Part shown: one piece after another, positions 1-7,485 of the stretch
Numbering within the stretch: the stretch's first letter is position 1
Layout: each line of letters opens with the position of its first letter
Assembly (NCBI GenBank): GCA_964604195.1
Contig: CAZRXW010000001.1
Coordinates: 4,367 to 68,366 of the forward strand
Source of the DNA: SSEF01 sp964604195
Lineage (GTDB): Bacteria > Patescibacteriota > Minisyncoccia > Moranbacterales > UBA1568
DNA: 64,000 nucleotides
Direction of reading: 5' to 3'
Notes under the pieces: model-generated
What the model was told of the DNA's origin: nothing
The model's input: the letters and a program-made list of their open reading frames with translations, nothing else
Databases searched by the model: none
Program-made: the position numbers and the translations under genes

Positions 1-13
1 AGAAATAGTAGTC

Positions 14-301
14 ACCCCGCACCTTTTAGTCTTGAGAGAGTTTTATGTACTATATGTACTGAGGAGCAGGCAAAAAGATATTTTCTATATTGGCTGTACT
101 GAAGATCTTAAGAAAAGAATTCTTCAGCACAACAATGGAGAGTCTCGAGCCACAAAGTCCGCTGCTCTTTGGGAGTTGATATATTACGAGGCTTATACTT
201 CTTTAAGTTTAGCGAGACGTCGTGAGTTGAGGTTAAAACATCATGGAAAAGGTTTAGCTGAACTCAAAAAGAGAGTTATTGAAGACTAAAAGGTGCGGGG
301 T
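14..301 (+). mobile_element. GIY-YIG unit enclosed by a perfect 20-bp inverted repeat
   Basis: The left arm (14-33, ACCCCGCACCTTTTAGTCTT) and right arm (282-301) are exact reverse complements. The only gene inside uses the last two bases of the left arm in its TTG start codon and has its TAA stop inside the right arm, so the repeats define the gene boundaries. This compact ORF-plus-terminal-repeat layout resembles a miniature mobile or homing unit. No target-site duplication is visible, because the window starts only 13 bases to the left. The arms could instead act as paired terminators or as a long-range RNA stem. The repeat is seen directly; mobility is inferred. Confidence 0.55.
32..289 (+). 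CDS. GIY-YIG single-domain endonuclease-like protein
   Basis: This 85-aa protein is one GIY-YIG fold of the UvrC/YhbQ-type superfamily. The first motif strand is FYVLYVL (about residues 4-10), the second is FYIG (18-21), followed by the conserved Arg region LKKRILQHN and a C-terminal ARRRELRLK segment that resembles the catalytic-Glu helix of the family. The domain begins at residue 4, so no longer N-terminus is expected and the TTG at 32 is the best start; no in-frame ATG exists near it. Family members cut or nick DNA, but the substrate here is unknown. No second DNA-binding domain is present. The gene fills the space between two inverted-repeat arms. Confidence 0.8.
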   Translation: MREFYVLYVLRSRQKDIFYIGCTEDLKKRILQHNNGESRATKSAALWELIYYEAYTSLSLARRRELRLKHHGKGLAELKKRVIED

Positions 302-363
302 ACAGAATCCGGCTTATAGACCTGTTTTGTAAAAGTGCTTTCAATTATTAGTTATTCAAGCTT

Positions 364-1779
364 GTGAAACGATCAGAAATCTATTTTGGTGCCCTGCAGC
401 TCCCGGTGGATTTCGTGATGATACTGTTGGCGGCCGCCTCCGCTTATTTTTTGCGTGGCACAGAATTTTTTCAGCCGTACGTTTCGCGAGTGTTCAACCT
501 GGCCTTTGATGATTATTTTCGGTTTGCACTCACGGTAGCACCACTCTTCATCGTTATTTTGGCGATCGAAGGATTGTACCGTATGCGGGTCACTCGTCGT
601 TTGTGGCAAGAACTCTATGGGGTGACCAAGGCTATTACGATTGGTCTCATCATTCTCATGATTGCGGTATTCCTCCAGCGAGAATGGTTTTCGTCACGCT
701 TTGTTATCCTGGTCTCTTGGTTTTTGGCAGTGGTCTATGTTGTTTTTGCTCGTTTTCTCTTGCAGCGCGTACAGCGTTGGTTTCTTATTCATCGGGGAGT
801 AGGAGTACACAGACTTCTCCTTATTGGGACCAATCAACGCATGTATGCTCTCAAGAAGCTGCTCACCCGAGATAAGACACTTGGCTACCGAGTAGTTGAT
901 CATATTGATACGGCGAGCGTGACGAGAGTCAAAGAGATTCGTGCCAAAAAGGGGATTGATGAGATTGTTATTGGCGATCCGACTCTGACTGATGATGAAC
1001 AGGAGAAATTGTTTGACTATTGTCAGATCAACAATATTACCTACAAGTATTTCCCGACAACTCTCCAGACGCCACGTTTTGAAATGAAAATTTTCAATGG
1101 CGAGCCAGTGATCGAATTTCAGCATACACCGCTTGATGGGTGGGGCAAGGTTTTGAAGCGAGCCTTTGATATCGTGGCGGGAGTTATCCTGACGATTCTC
1201 TTTTCCCCAGTGATGCTCATTATTGCTCTCCTCATCAAACTTGAGGATGCTGGTGGTCCAGTTATTTATACCAACGAACGTATTGGTGAGAATGGTGAGA
1301 AAATTCCTGTCTTCAAGTTTCGCTATATGCAGTGGAAGTGGTGTATTAATAAGGCGAATCCCAATTTTCAAGAGGCGCTGGCCTATGAAAAAGAGCTCAT
1401 CGCCGAGCGCAGTCTCCGTGAAGGGCCACTCTACAAAATCAAGGATGATCCACGTAAGACGAGGGTGGGAGCGATTATTGAGCGCTATTCTATCGATGAA
1501 CTTCCACAGCTTTTCAATGTTCTCCGAGGAGAGATGAGTCTTGTGGGCCCACGGCCGCATCAGAAGCGAGAAGTGGAAAAGTATAGTGAATATCACCGTC
1601 GTCTCCTTACTATCAAACCCGGAGTCACTGGGATGGCCCAGGTATCCGGCCGCTCAGATCTCGATTTCGAAGACGAGTATCGACTGGATGTGTTTTATAT
1701 CGAGAACTGGTCTCTTTGGCTCGACATCCTCATCTGCTTCAAAACAGCTGCCGCTCTTATCCGCCGCCGCAGGAATTAG
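364..1779 (+). CDS. Polyprenyl-phosphate sugar-1-phosphate transferase (WbaP/EpsE-like)
   Basis: This 471-aa integral membrane enzyme should transfer a sugar-1-phosphate from a UDP-sugar to undecaprenyl phosphate, starting assembly of a surface glycan. Four N-terminal membrane segments (about 11-30, 51-72, 90-106, 113-134) are followed by a CoA-binding-3-like region. The catalytic sugar-transferase domain starts near 265 with KRAFDIVAG and a membrane helix, then shows FKFRYM, DELPQLFNVLRGEMSLVGPRP (Asp-Glu near 378) and PGVTGMAQVSGR, all hallmarks of PF02397. The start is GTG. It stands alone ahead of a terminator. The sugar specificity cannot be read from the sequence. Confidence 0.9.
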   Translation: MKRSEIYFGALQLPVDFVMILLAAASAYFLRGTEFFQPYVSRVFNLAFDDYFRFALTVAPLFIVILAIEGLYRMRVTRRLWQELYGVTKAITIGLIILMIAVFLQREWFSSRFVILVSWFLAVVYVVFARFLLQRVQRWFLIHRGVGVHRLLLIGTNQRMYALKKLLTRDKTLGYRVVDHIDTASVTRVKEIRAKKGIDEIVIGDPTLTDDEQEKLFDYCQINNITYKYFPTTLQTPRFEMKIFNGEPVIEFQHTPLDGWGKVLKRAFDIVAGVILTILFSPVMLIIALLIKLEDAGGPVIYTNERIGENGEKIPVFKFRYMQWKWCINKANPNFQEALAYEKELIAERSLREGPLYKIKDDPRKTRVGAIIERYSIDELPQLFNVLRGEMSLVGPRPHQKREVEKYSEYHRRLLTIKPGVTGMAQVSGRSDLDFEDEYRLDVFYIENWSLWLDILICFKTAAALIRRRRN

Positions 1780-1801
1780 AGAGCGCCTATACGTAAGTCC
1801 G

Positions 1802-1827
1802 AAAAGTCCCGAGAAAGGGACTTTTTT
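1802..1827 (+). terminator. Intrinsic terminator after the sugar transferase
   Basis: The stem AAAAGTCCC / GGGACTTTT encloses the loop GAGAAA and runs into six T residues, 22 bases after the stop codon. Confidence 0.85.
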
Positions 1828-1882
1828 ACTCCCATTTTTTGTATTTTTAAAATAACGCTATACTTTTCTAAGAGCGTCAATA

Positions 1883-1910
1883 TTTACATTTTTACCCCAC
1901 TTGCTACAGT
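1883..1910 (+). promoter_or_regulatory. Sigma-70-type promoter
   Basis: TTTACA (1883-1888), a 16-base spacer and TACAGT (1905-1910) precede the ATG at 1930. The expected transcript would have a leader of only about 13 bases and no Shine-Dalgarno sequence. Confidence 0.5.
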
Positions 1911-1929
1911 GGAGTGTCACACAATCCTT

Positions 1930-2586
1930 ATGGACAAACGCCTTTTCATTATCCTCTTTGCTCTCGTCATCCTTCTTGTAGGTGGCTATTTCGCCTGGCA
2001 GAAGCAGCAATCAGTGACTACTCCGACACCGGTCGTCACTGAACCAGTGGTGAAGGAACCAGTGCCAGCCCCAACCGAAGAACCTATCGATACCTCTGAC
2101 TGGAAGACCTATCGGAACGAGGAGTATGGGTTTGAGTTTAAGTATCCGAAGGAGTGGGCTATTAAGAAAACTACGACACCTGCCGTGTTTTATCTAAGAT
2201 CAGAAAAATTTCAACCAGTGTTTCTAGGGAATTTAGCGTCAGGGGAACCATTTTACTCAGATGGAGAGATAAAAGTAGAAATATTTACTAATGTACATAA
2301 CCTATCCATTCAGGAGAGATATTCACAGTTTGATGATATTTATCGTGCATATGCGAATGATCCAAAACTTTTGTCCACTTTAACGAACGTCAATCATAAT
2401 GACTTGTTAACCTTTGAAACACATAGAGGCTTTGGCAGAAATTTAGATTCGGATGAATACCAAACAGTGAGAATTCTTAAAATCAAAGACAAAATCCTTC
2501 ACTTCGACTACATCTCTCAGAATCAGCCCGATTCACGGGTCGAGCAGATTCTCGCAGGTGTAGTACATTCAGTGAGCGAGCTATAG
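1930..2586 (+). CDS. Membrane-anchored PsbP-like extracytoplasmic protein
   Basis: This 218-aa protein has an N-terminal membrane anchor (about residues 4-21, rich in I, L and V), a low-complexity Pro/Thr/Val/Glu linker (about 28-57), then a domain opening with WKTYRNEEYGFEFKYPKEW. That YGF-F-YP-W signature resembles PsbP-like and DUF1795-like modules found behind anchors in Parcubacteria. No catalytic residues are recognised. The ATG at 1930 is preferred to the upstream GTG at 1909, because the GTG lies inside the -10 box. The function is unknown; the protein probably faces outward. Confidence 0.7.
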   Translation: MDKRLFIILFALVILLVGGYFAWQKQQSVTTPTPVVTEPVVKEPVPAPTEEPIDTSDWKTYRNEEYGFEFKYPKEWAIKKTTTPAVFYLRSEKFQPVFLGNLASGEPFYSDGEIKVEIFTNVHNLSIQERYSQFDDIYRAYANDPKLLSTLTNVNHNDLLTFETHRGFGRNLDSDEYQTVRILKIKDKILHFDYISQNQPDSRVEQILAGVVHSVSEL

Positions 2587-2637
2587 CCATAGCAAGCAAG
2601 CTGGTTCGTTAACAACTTTCTATGGAAGGAAAGCAAG

Positions 2638-4641
2638 ATGAGTACGCTCATCAAGTTGGTGCTGGTTGGGTGGCTTGTCTCGCTCTCCCAGTTCGCAGTG
2701 GCTGCTATGCCAAGTCTCAAGTTGCCATTCGATACGAGTGAACCCTGGCGGGTAAACAGAGGCTACGAGCAAGGCTGGTCTCACAAGGGGAAAGATCGCT
2801 ACGCACTTGATTTTGCGTCTGGTGACTGCGATCGAACTTACGGCAAACCGATTCTGGCTGCCGCATCAGGAACAGTGAGGTCAATCGATAGAGTCGAGAA
2901 GCAAACCCCAACGGATTATCCTAGCTACGGGAACCAAATCATCATCGATCATGGTGACGGGTGGACGACACGCTATGCCCATCTGAGCGAAATCGACTCC
3001 TCAGTCGCTGAGCATGGTGAGAGGCGTTTCGTCGTGCAGGGTCAGAAGATCGGTGAAGCGGGTGGGACGGGATCAGTTGAAGGATCGATGTGTACGCGTA
3101 CCGATATCCCTGTTGGCGTCCTTGGAGTCCATCTTCACTTCGCCCTCTACTATAACGGTGATGGCGTGAAACCAGAGCCAATGAGTGGGTACAGTGGATT
3201 TGCTGCTGAGACGTGGTATGCCTCCAACAACACCCAGCAATCCCCAGCCATGACCCAACCTGCTATCTCTTGTGTTTACGTGGCTGGAGACAACCAGTTC
3301 TGCTGGAAGAGCGCCAATGCCACACCGGCCTCATGCGGGAAGGCAGTAGCGTGGATCCTCAACGACAACACTGCTCAGGTGTTGTACAACAAATCAGCGA
3401 GTGACTGCCCGACATACTGTACGGTCTCCAATAGTTACTGCAGAGATGTTTCCGGTAGCTTGAGTGTCGGTGGTTTCGGCTCCCTCTCCTCCTTCAACCT
3501 CAAGATCAACCGCTTCTGGGTGAGAGATGTAGCGACACAACTCGATTTGGTTTCAGGTGGTCACACCGTCCGTACTGGTCAAGCTCTTGAGGTGCGGCTT
3601 CAGCAAAAGGCGGTCAATGGCAATACCAACGACTACATGCGCCCCGGCAAGGATCGGGTCGAGACTGACCTTTACAACAGAGAAGACAGTGGTGACTGGC
3701 GTTTCCTTGGTCGGGAATACACCCAGGCTATCAACTTGCCGAAGGACGCTACCCACACCGAGCATGTGGTCTATACCGTCCCTCCTGGTGCTACGGAAGT
3801 GTGCTTCAAGGGGAAGATCGATGCCGAAGACGAAGCCTCCGAAAACAATGAAGGGGACAACTGGTCGCCGGTGGCCTGTTTCCGGGTCGACAACAATCCG
3901 ACGGTCAATTTCATTACCACCTTTATCGGCCTGACCAATACCCCGACCCCAGTGCCACCTGGGAGTGCTATGCGGGCCAGGATGGCCATCCGGAATGTTG
4001 GAACGACGGCACCTAGTGCTGCCATCAGGAGTAGCTACAGCTATCGACCACTCGGTTCGACAGGTCCCTGGATCCAAATCGCTGATGATGGCTCGGATCC
4101 ATCAGATCTCGTGCCCAATCGAGATCACTGGGAGGAGACTCTTTCAGCGGTTACTGCTCCGCAAGTGCCGGGTTGGTACGAACTGCGTGGTTGCGCCGAC
4201 TACCAGAACGCTGTCCTTGAATCGAACGAAACCGACAACTGTCTCACGACAACTTTTGAAGTCGCTGCCTACCCCGACCTCATCATCACCTACATCGAGA
4301 TTGATCCTTGGCCAGATCGGTCGATCCAGAAGGACAAGGAGCACCATCCTACCATGAAGATCAAGAACGTCGGTCCTGGACCGGTTACCTCGGGCATCCG
4401 GAGTGCCTACTACTGGTACGGACCCTCTACCGGAAATGTCTGGAGACTCATCGCTGACGATGGGACAGAAGCTCAGGAACTCTGCGCTGGTTGTGAGGTA
4501 ACGGAAACCATGAGGAGTGGTTTCAAGGCTACCAAGACAGGAACTCACTACCTCAAGGCTTGCGTTGACTACCAAGGCAACCAACCTGAAGGAGATGAAG
4601 GAAACAACTGTCTTCAGAGTGCTCCCATCACGGTGAAGTGA
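2638..4641 (+). CDS. Secreted M23-family metallopeptidase with CARDB-like domains
   Basis: This 667-aa protein has a cleavable signal peptide (about 1-23). An M23/LytM-type peptidase domain (about 25-200) shows the zinc-ligand set: H49 and D53 or D58 (SHKGKDRYALDF), RYAHL with H115, and HLHF with H165 and H167. A Cys-containing middle region (about 215-285) precedes three CARDB-like beta-sandwich repeats (about 288-420, 424-540, 545-667), each ending in a motif like CADYQN-ESNETDNC. It probably cuts peptidoglycan crosslinks or another cell's wall peptides. The gene is clearly more GC-rich than its neighbours, has a purine-rich Shine-Dalgarno (GGAAGGAAAG) and its own terminator, which suggests acquisition. 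Confidence 0.85.
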   Translation: MSTLIKLVLVGWLVSLSQFAVAAMPSLKLPFDTSEPWRVNRGYEQGWSHKGKDRYALDFASGDCDRTYGKPILAAASGTVRSIDRVEKQTPTDYPSYGNQIIIDHGDGWTTRYAHLSEIDSSVAEHGERRFVVQGQKIGEAGGTGSVEGSMCTRTDIPVGVLGVHLHFALYYNGDGVKPEPMSGYSGFAAETWYASNNTQQSPAMTQPAISCVYVAGDNQFCWKSANATPASCGKAVAWILNDNTAQVLYNKSASDCPTYCTVSNSYCRDVSGSLSVGGFGSLSSFNLKINRFWVRDVATQLDLVSGGHTVRTGQALEVRLQQKAVNGNTNDYMRPGKDRVETDLYNREDSGDWRFLGREYTQAINLPKDATHTEHVVYTVPPGATEVCFKGKIDAEDEASENNEGDNWSPVACFRVDNNPTVNFITTFIGLTNTPTPVPPGSAMRARMAIRNVGTTAPSAAIRSSYSYRPLGSTGPWIQIADDGSDPSDLVPNRDHWEETLSAVTAPQVPGWYELRGCADYQNAVLESNETDNCLTTTFEVAAYPDLIITYIEIDPWPDRSIQKDKEHHPTMKIKNVGPGPVTSGIRSAYYWYGPSTGNVWRLIADDGTEAQELCAGCEVTETMRSGFKATKTGTHYLKACVDYQGNQPEGDEGNNCLQSAPITVK

Positions 4642-4681
4642 AGCATCGAGGATATATGGGGGGGATTCTCGATCGATCTAG

Positions 4682-4724
4682 GACCCGGAGGTACCGTGAG
4701 TACTTGCCGGGTCTGTTTATATTT
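4682..4724 (+). terminator. Terminator-like hairpin after the M23 gene
   Basis: GACCCGG (4682-4688) pairs with CCGGGTC (4707-4713), with an inner AGGTAC/GTACTT stem, followed by TGTTTATATTT. The 11-mer AGGTACCGTGA at 4689-4699 recurs in the terminator hairpin at 62960. Confidence 0.65.
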
Positions 4725-4772
4725 AGAAAGTCTACAAACTTATTAAGAAATCTGATAGACTTTAGAAAGTCT
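4722..4772 (+). promoter_or_regulatory. Repeated half-site and palindrome before a small membrane gene
   Basis: TTTAGAAAGTCT occurs twice (4722-4733 and 4761-4772), 39 bp apart. The second copy is part of the palindrome AGACTTTAGAAAGTCT (4757-4772), which ends three bases before the ATG at 4776. It could be an operator; no clear promoter was assigned. Confidence 0.35.
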
Positions 4773-4775
4773 GTT

Positions 4776-5213
4776 ATGACTGATACAAAGCTGAAGAGAA
4801 ATTTAAATATACAATTTGTTGTAAGGGTGATTTTTTGGTCACTCCTGTTTCTATCCCTGATTTTGACGGTTAAGCGGGTATATATAGATCGAGATTTTGT
4901 CCTCTCTCAAGAAATAGAATGTGATCCTTGGACTGAGAGTTGTTTTACTCGGCTTTGCGAGGAAGACTGTGACACAGAGAAGGAATATTACAAATTACAG
5001 ACTGTCTCTGCGCGGTACATGTCAACGTGTGATCCCCATATTGAAGAATGTCCAGAAATTGACTGTAATGAAACTCCAACCTGTGAGATTGTTTTCTGTG
5101 ATGAGATCACCGTGACGGATGGTGAATGGTGTACAACTCCAGAAACATATCATGGGGATCAATCTGAAGAGGGGACGGATGATCTAGAAGAGGATAATGC
5201 AATAAACCAGTAA
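4776..5213 (+). CDS. Single-pass membrane protein with Cys-rich acidic tail
   Basis: This 145-aa protein is not assigned to a family. It has one membrane segment (about residues 16-35, FVVRVIFWSLLFLSLILTV), positive on the inner side. The presumed external part holds about a dozen Cys in clusters such as CDPWTESC, CEEDCD, CDPHIEECPEIDC and CNETPTCEIVFC, then an acidic end. The Cys spacing could support disulfides or metal binding. The longer reading frame from 4638 is rejected, because its first 46 codons lie in a terminator and a palindrome. The next gene begins 8 bases after the stop. Confidence 0.6.
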   Translation: MTDTKLKRNLNIQFVVRVIFWSLLFLSLILTVKRVYIDRDFVLSQEIECDPWTESCFTRLCEEDCDTEKEYYKLQTVSARYMSTCDPHIEECPEIDCNETPTCEIVFCDEITVTDGEWCTTPETYHGDQSEEGTDDLEEDNAINQ

Positions 5214-5220
5214 GATTGCT

Positions 5221-6513
5221 ATGCGCGTCCTCTTTATCTCCCGAGAACTTGGAGCTTCCGAGCTTGCTGTGGCCCTTCAACAGGAGGGCTGTGAAGTTAA
5301 AATGTTTGTCGATGACCCTGTAGTGAGTCACGGTCTTGATGGAATTGTGTCAAAAATTACCGACTGGGAATCTGAGTTGACATGGGTTGGGAAGCAAGGG
5401 CTTATCATCTTCGATGATACGGGATATGGTAAGCGTCAGATGGAATTACGAGCTTTGGGATATCGAGTGGTTGGTGGGAGCCAGGAAGCAGATAGAATAG
5501 AGATTGATCGACTAGTAGGGAAACAAATATTTGAAGCGTCTGGTCTCCAGTCACTGACGACTTGTAGTTTTGATAACCTTGAGGAGGCTATCCATTTTTT
5601 GTGTTCCCAGAACAATAAACGTTGGGTAGCAAAAGTAAACGGGGGCCACATTAGTTCATTGTGCTATGTCGGAGAAAATTATGACCAGAGTGATATTATT
5701 GGAGTATTGAGTCATTATCATCAGCAGGGAGTAACTCACGTAAATCTCCAAGAGCGAGTAGAAGGCGTGGAAATAGGAGTAGGACGCTACTTTAATGGAT
5801 CAGATTGGGTTGGTCCAGTTGAGATTAACGTTGAGCATAAGTCACTTATGCCAAATAATGTTGGTCCCAAGACAGCGGAGATGGGTACACTCATGTGGTA
5901 TGAAAGTGATGAAGAATGTCGCCTTTTTCAATCTACTTTGGCTCCGATGAAAGAATATCTGAGGAGTATAGATTTTCGTGGAGATGTAGATATTAATTGC
6001 ATTATTCATGAAAATAATCTTTGGCCGCTGGAATTTACGGCTCGTTTTGGCAATCCTGCTACGGCATTGCAAATTGAAATACATGACTCTCCTTGGAGAG
6101 AGTTTCTTGGTGCGGTAGCGGATGGAGCTCCCTATGATCTTAAATTTAAGAAAGGTTACGGGGTCGTTGTAACGGTAGCAGTGCCACCCTTTCCTTACTA
6201 TGTAGATGTCTCATCAGCTGAGACCTCTTTTGGTTTACCGGTAGTTTTTCGACAGTTATTGAATGAAAACGAATGGAAGCACTATGGCTTTGAAGAGATT
6301 GGTCGCGATAGTTCAGGAAACTTTTTTGTCGCAGGTAATCGTGGCTGTGTGGCGCATGTGACTGGTTTTGGTGAGACTATTGAGAAGGCTCGGGAAGAAG
6401 CCTATCAACGAGTAGGTAACATAGTGGTACCGAAGATGTTCTATCGGTCGGATATAGGGTTAAATTTTTTTGAACGAGAGCAGTCTCTCTTAAAGCAATG
6501 GGGATGGCTCTAA
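5221..6513 (+). CDS. ATP-grasp ligase, PurD/GARS-like
   Basis: This 430-aa protein has the layout of phosphoribosylamine-glycine ligase. It shows an N-terminal Rossmann-like domain (MRVLFISRELGASELA), an ATP-grasp core with AKVNGGH and LQERVEGVEIGVG, and a metal-site segment with DVDINCIIHE and PLEFTARFGNPAT (about residues 258-283), then a C-terminal domain. In the classical enzyme the last motif reads EFN-R-GDPE, so the binding surface differs here. No other purine-synthesis gene lies in the window, so canonical GAR synthesis is uncertain; a peptide-ligase-like role is possible. It starts 8 bases after the preceding gene and is 25 bases from the next. Confidence 0.7.
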   Translation: MRVLFISRELGASELAVALQQEGCEVKMFVDDPVVSHGLDGIVSKITDWESELTWVGKQGLIIFDDTGYGKRQMELRALGYRVVGGSQEADRIEIDRLVGKQIFEASGLQSLTTCSFDNLEEAIHFLCSQNNKRWVAKVNGGHISSLCYVGENYDQSDIIGVLSHYHQQGVTHVNLQERVEGVEIGVGRYFNGSDWVGPVEINVEHKSLMPNNVGPKTAEMGTLMWYESDEECRLFQSTLAPMKEYLRSIDFRGDVDINCIIHENNLWPLEFTARFGNPATALQIEIHDSPWREFLGAVADGAPYDLKFKKGYGVVVTVAVPPFPYYVDVSSAETSFGLPVVFRQLLNENEWKHYGFEEIGRDSSGNFFVAGNRGCVAHVTGFGETIEKAREEAYQRVGNIVVPKMFYRSDIGLNFFEREQSLLKQWGWL

Positions 6514-6538
6514 TTTAAAACCCCAGATCTTTTTCTAT

Positions 6539-7477
6539 ATGGATACGTGGCTCATTATTTCTTTAATTGCTCCAGCGTTATGGGCAATTACCAATCTTAT
6601 CGATGTCTATTTTGTTGCATCGTCTTATGATGATGAATATGATGGTGCTGTTATCTCCGGATTCTTCCAACTCTTCCCCTGGTTGTTAGTGTTGATTGGG
6701 TGGCAACAGTTTCATGGGTTTGGTGATGGGAGTGCTTATCTTTTTATCGGTGGCGTTTGTTATCTCCTCTTCCTTTTCTGGTATTTTAAAGCGTTGTTTT
6801 CAAAAAATGACGTTGCTCTTATTCAATTACTTCTTAATTTGGCAGTACCAGTAACGCTCATCCTTTCTTTTGCCTTCTATAGAGAGTTTATTTCGGGACT
6901 ACAATTTGTAGGTGGACTGCTAATTTTTGGCGGTGTTAGCGTGTTAGGTTTCCAGTCATCGTTTCAATGGTCTCAAATAAAGCACCTGGCTTTTCCTATG
7001 GGGTTGGCCGTTATTTTTCTTTCCCTAAGTATGATTTTTTCGAGCAAGGGATATGATTATGGGCATGGTTTTTTTAGTTCGTACCTTATTTATTCTCTTG
7101 GCATGATGGCTACGGCAGCCGTCTTACTCCTCTTTAAACAGAAGAAAGACAGTGCATTTATAGGGCATCTTGTTACTTTGACAAGGAATTATTTTGGTAT
7201 TTTTCTTGTAGCTGAATTTATCGGGCTTCTGGGTTATATATTCTCTCAGCGTTCACTTGATCTGGCACCCTCGGCATCTTTAGTGGTACTAGTTGAATGC
7301 CTTCTTCCAATATTTATTCTTGTTTTTAGTTTTTTCATACTGGTATTTTTCAAAATTACCAATTCACATCAATCCCTTGTGGACGAAATTTATCGAGATC
7401 AGCTTATTGGATATCCAGTTAAAATTATAGCTACGGTACTGGTCAGTCTAGGTGTTTATGTTTTATCATTGGGTTAA
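6539..7477 (+). CDS. EamA/DMT-type multispanning transporter
   Basis: This 312-aa protein is almost wholly hydrophobic, with about ten predicted membrane segments in two halves. The opening ISLIAPALWAITNLIDVYF is typical of drug/metabolite transporter family members, and the segment ALIQLLLNLAVPVTLILSF resembles the end of the first EamA repeat. The substrate is unknown. It lies between the ATP-grasp gene and the histidine kinase with short gaps, so it may be cotranscribed with both. Assignment to DMT rests on overall pattern and not on a diagnostic residue. Confidence 0.65.
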   Translation: MDTWLIISLIAPALWAITNLIDVYFVASSYDDEYDGAVISGFFQLFPWLLVLIGWQQFHGFGDGSAYLFIGGVCYLLFLFWYFKALFSKNDVALIQLLLNLAVPVTLILSFAFYREFISGLQFVGGLLIFGGVSVLGFQSSFQWSQIKHLAFPMGLAVIFLSLSMIFSSKGYDYGHGFFSSYLIYSLGMMATAAVLLLFKQKKDSAFIGHLVTLTRNYFGIFLVAEFIGLLGYIFSQRSLDLAPSASLVVLVECLLPIFILVFSFFILVFFKITNSHQSLVDEIYRDQLIGYPVKIIATVLVSLGVYVLSLG

Positions 7478-7485
7478 TTTAATCT

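Noticed and set aside
694..1596. 300-codon frame on the minus strand
   Set aside because: It lies wholly inside the sugar-transferase gene, which has clear family motifs; its product is not protein-like.
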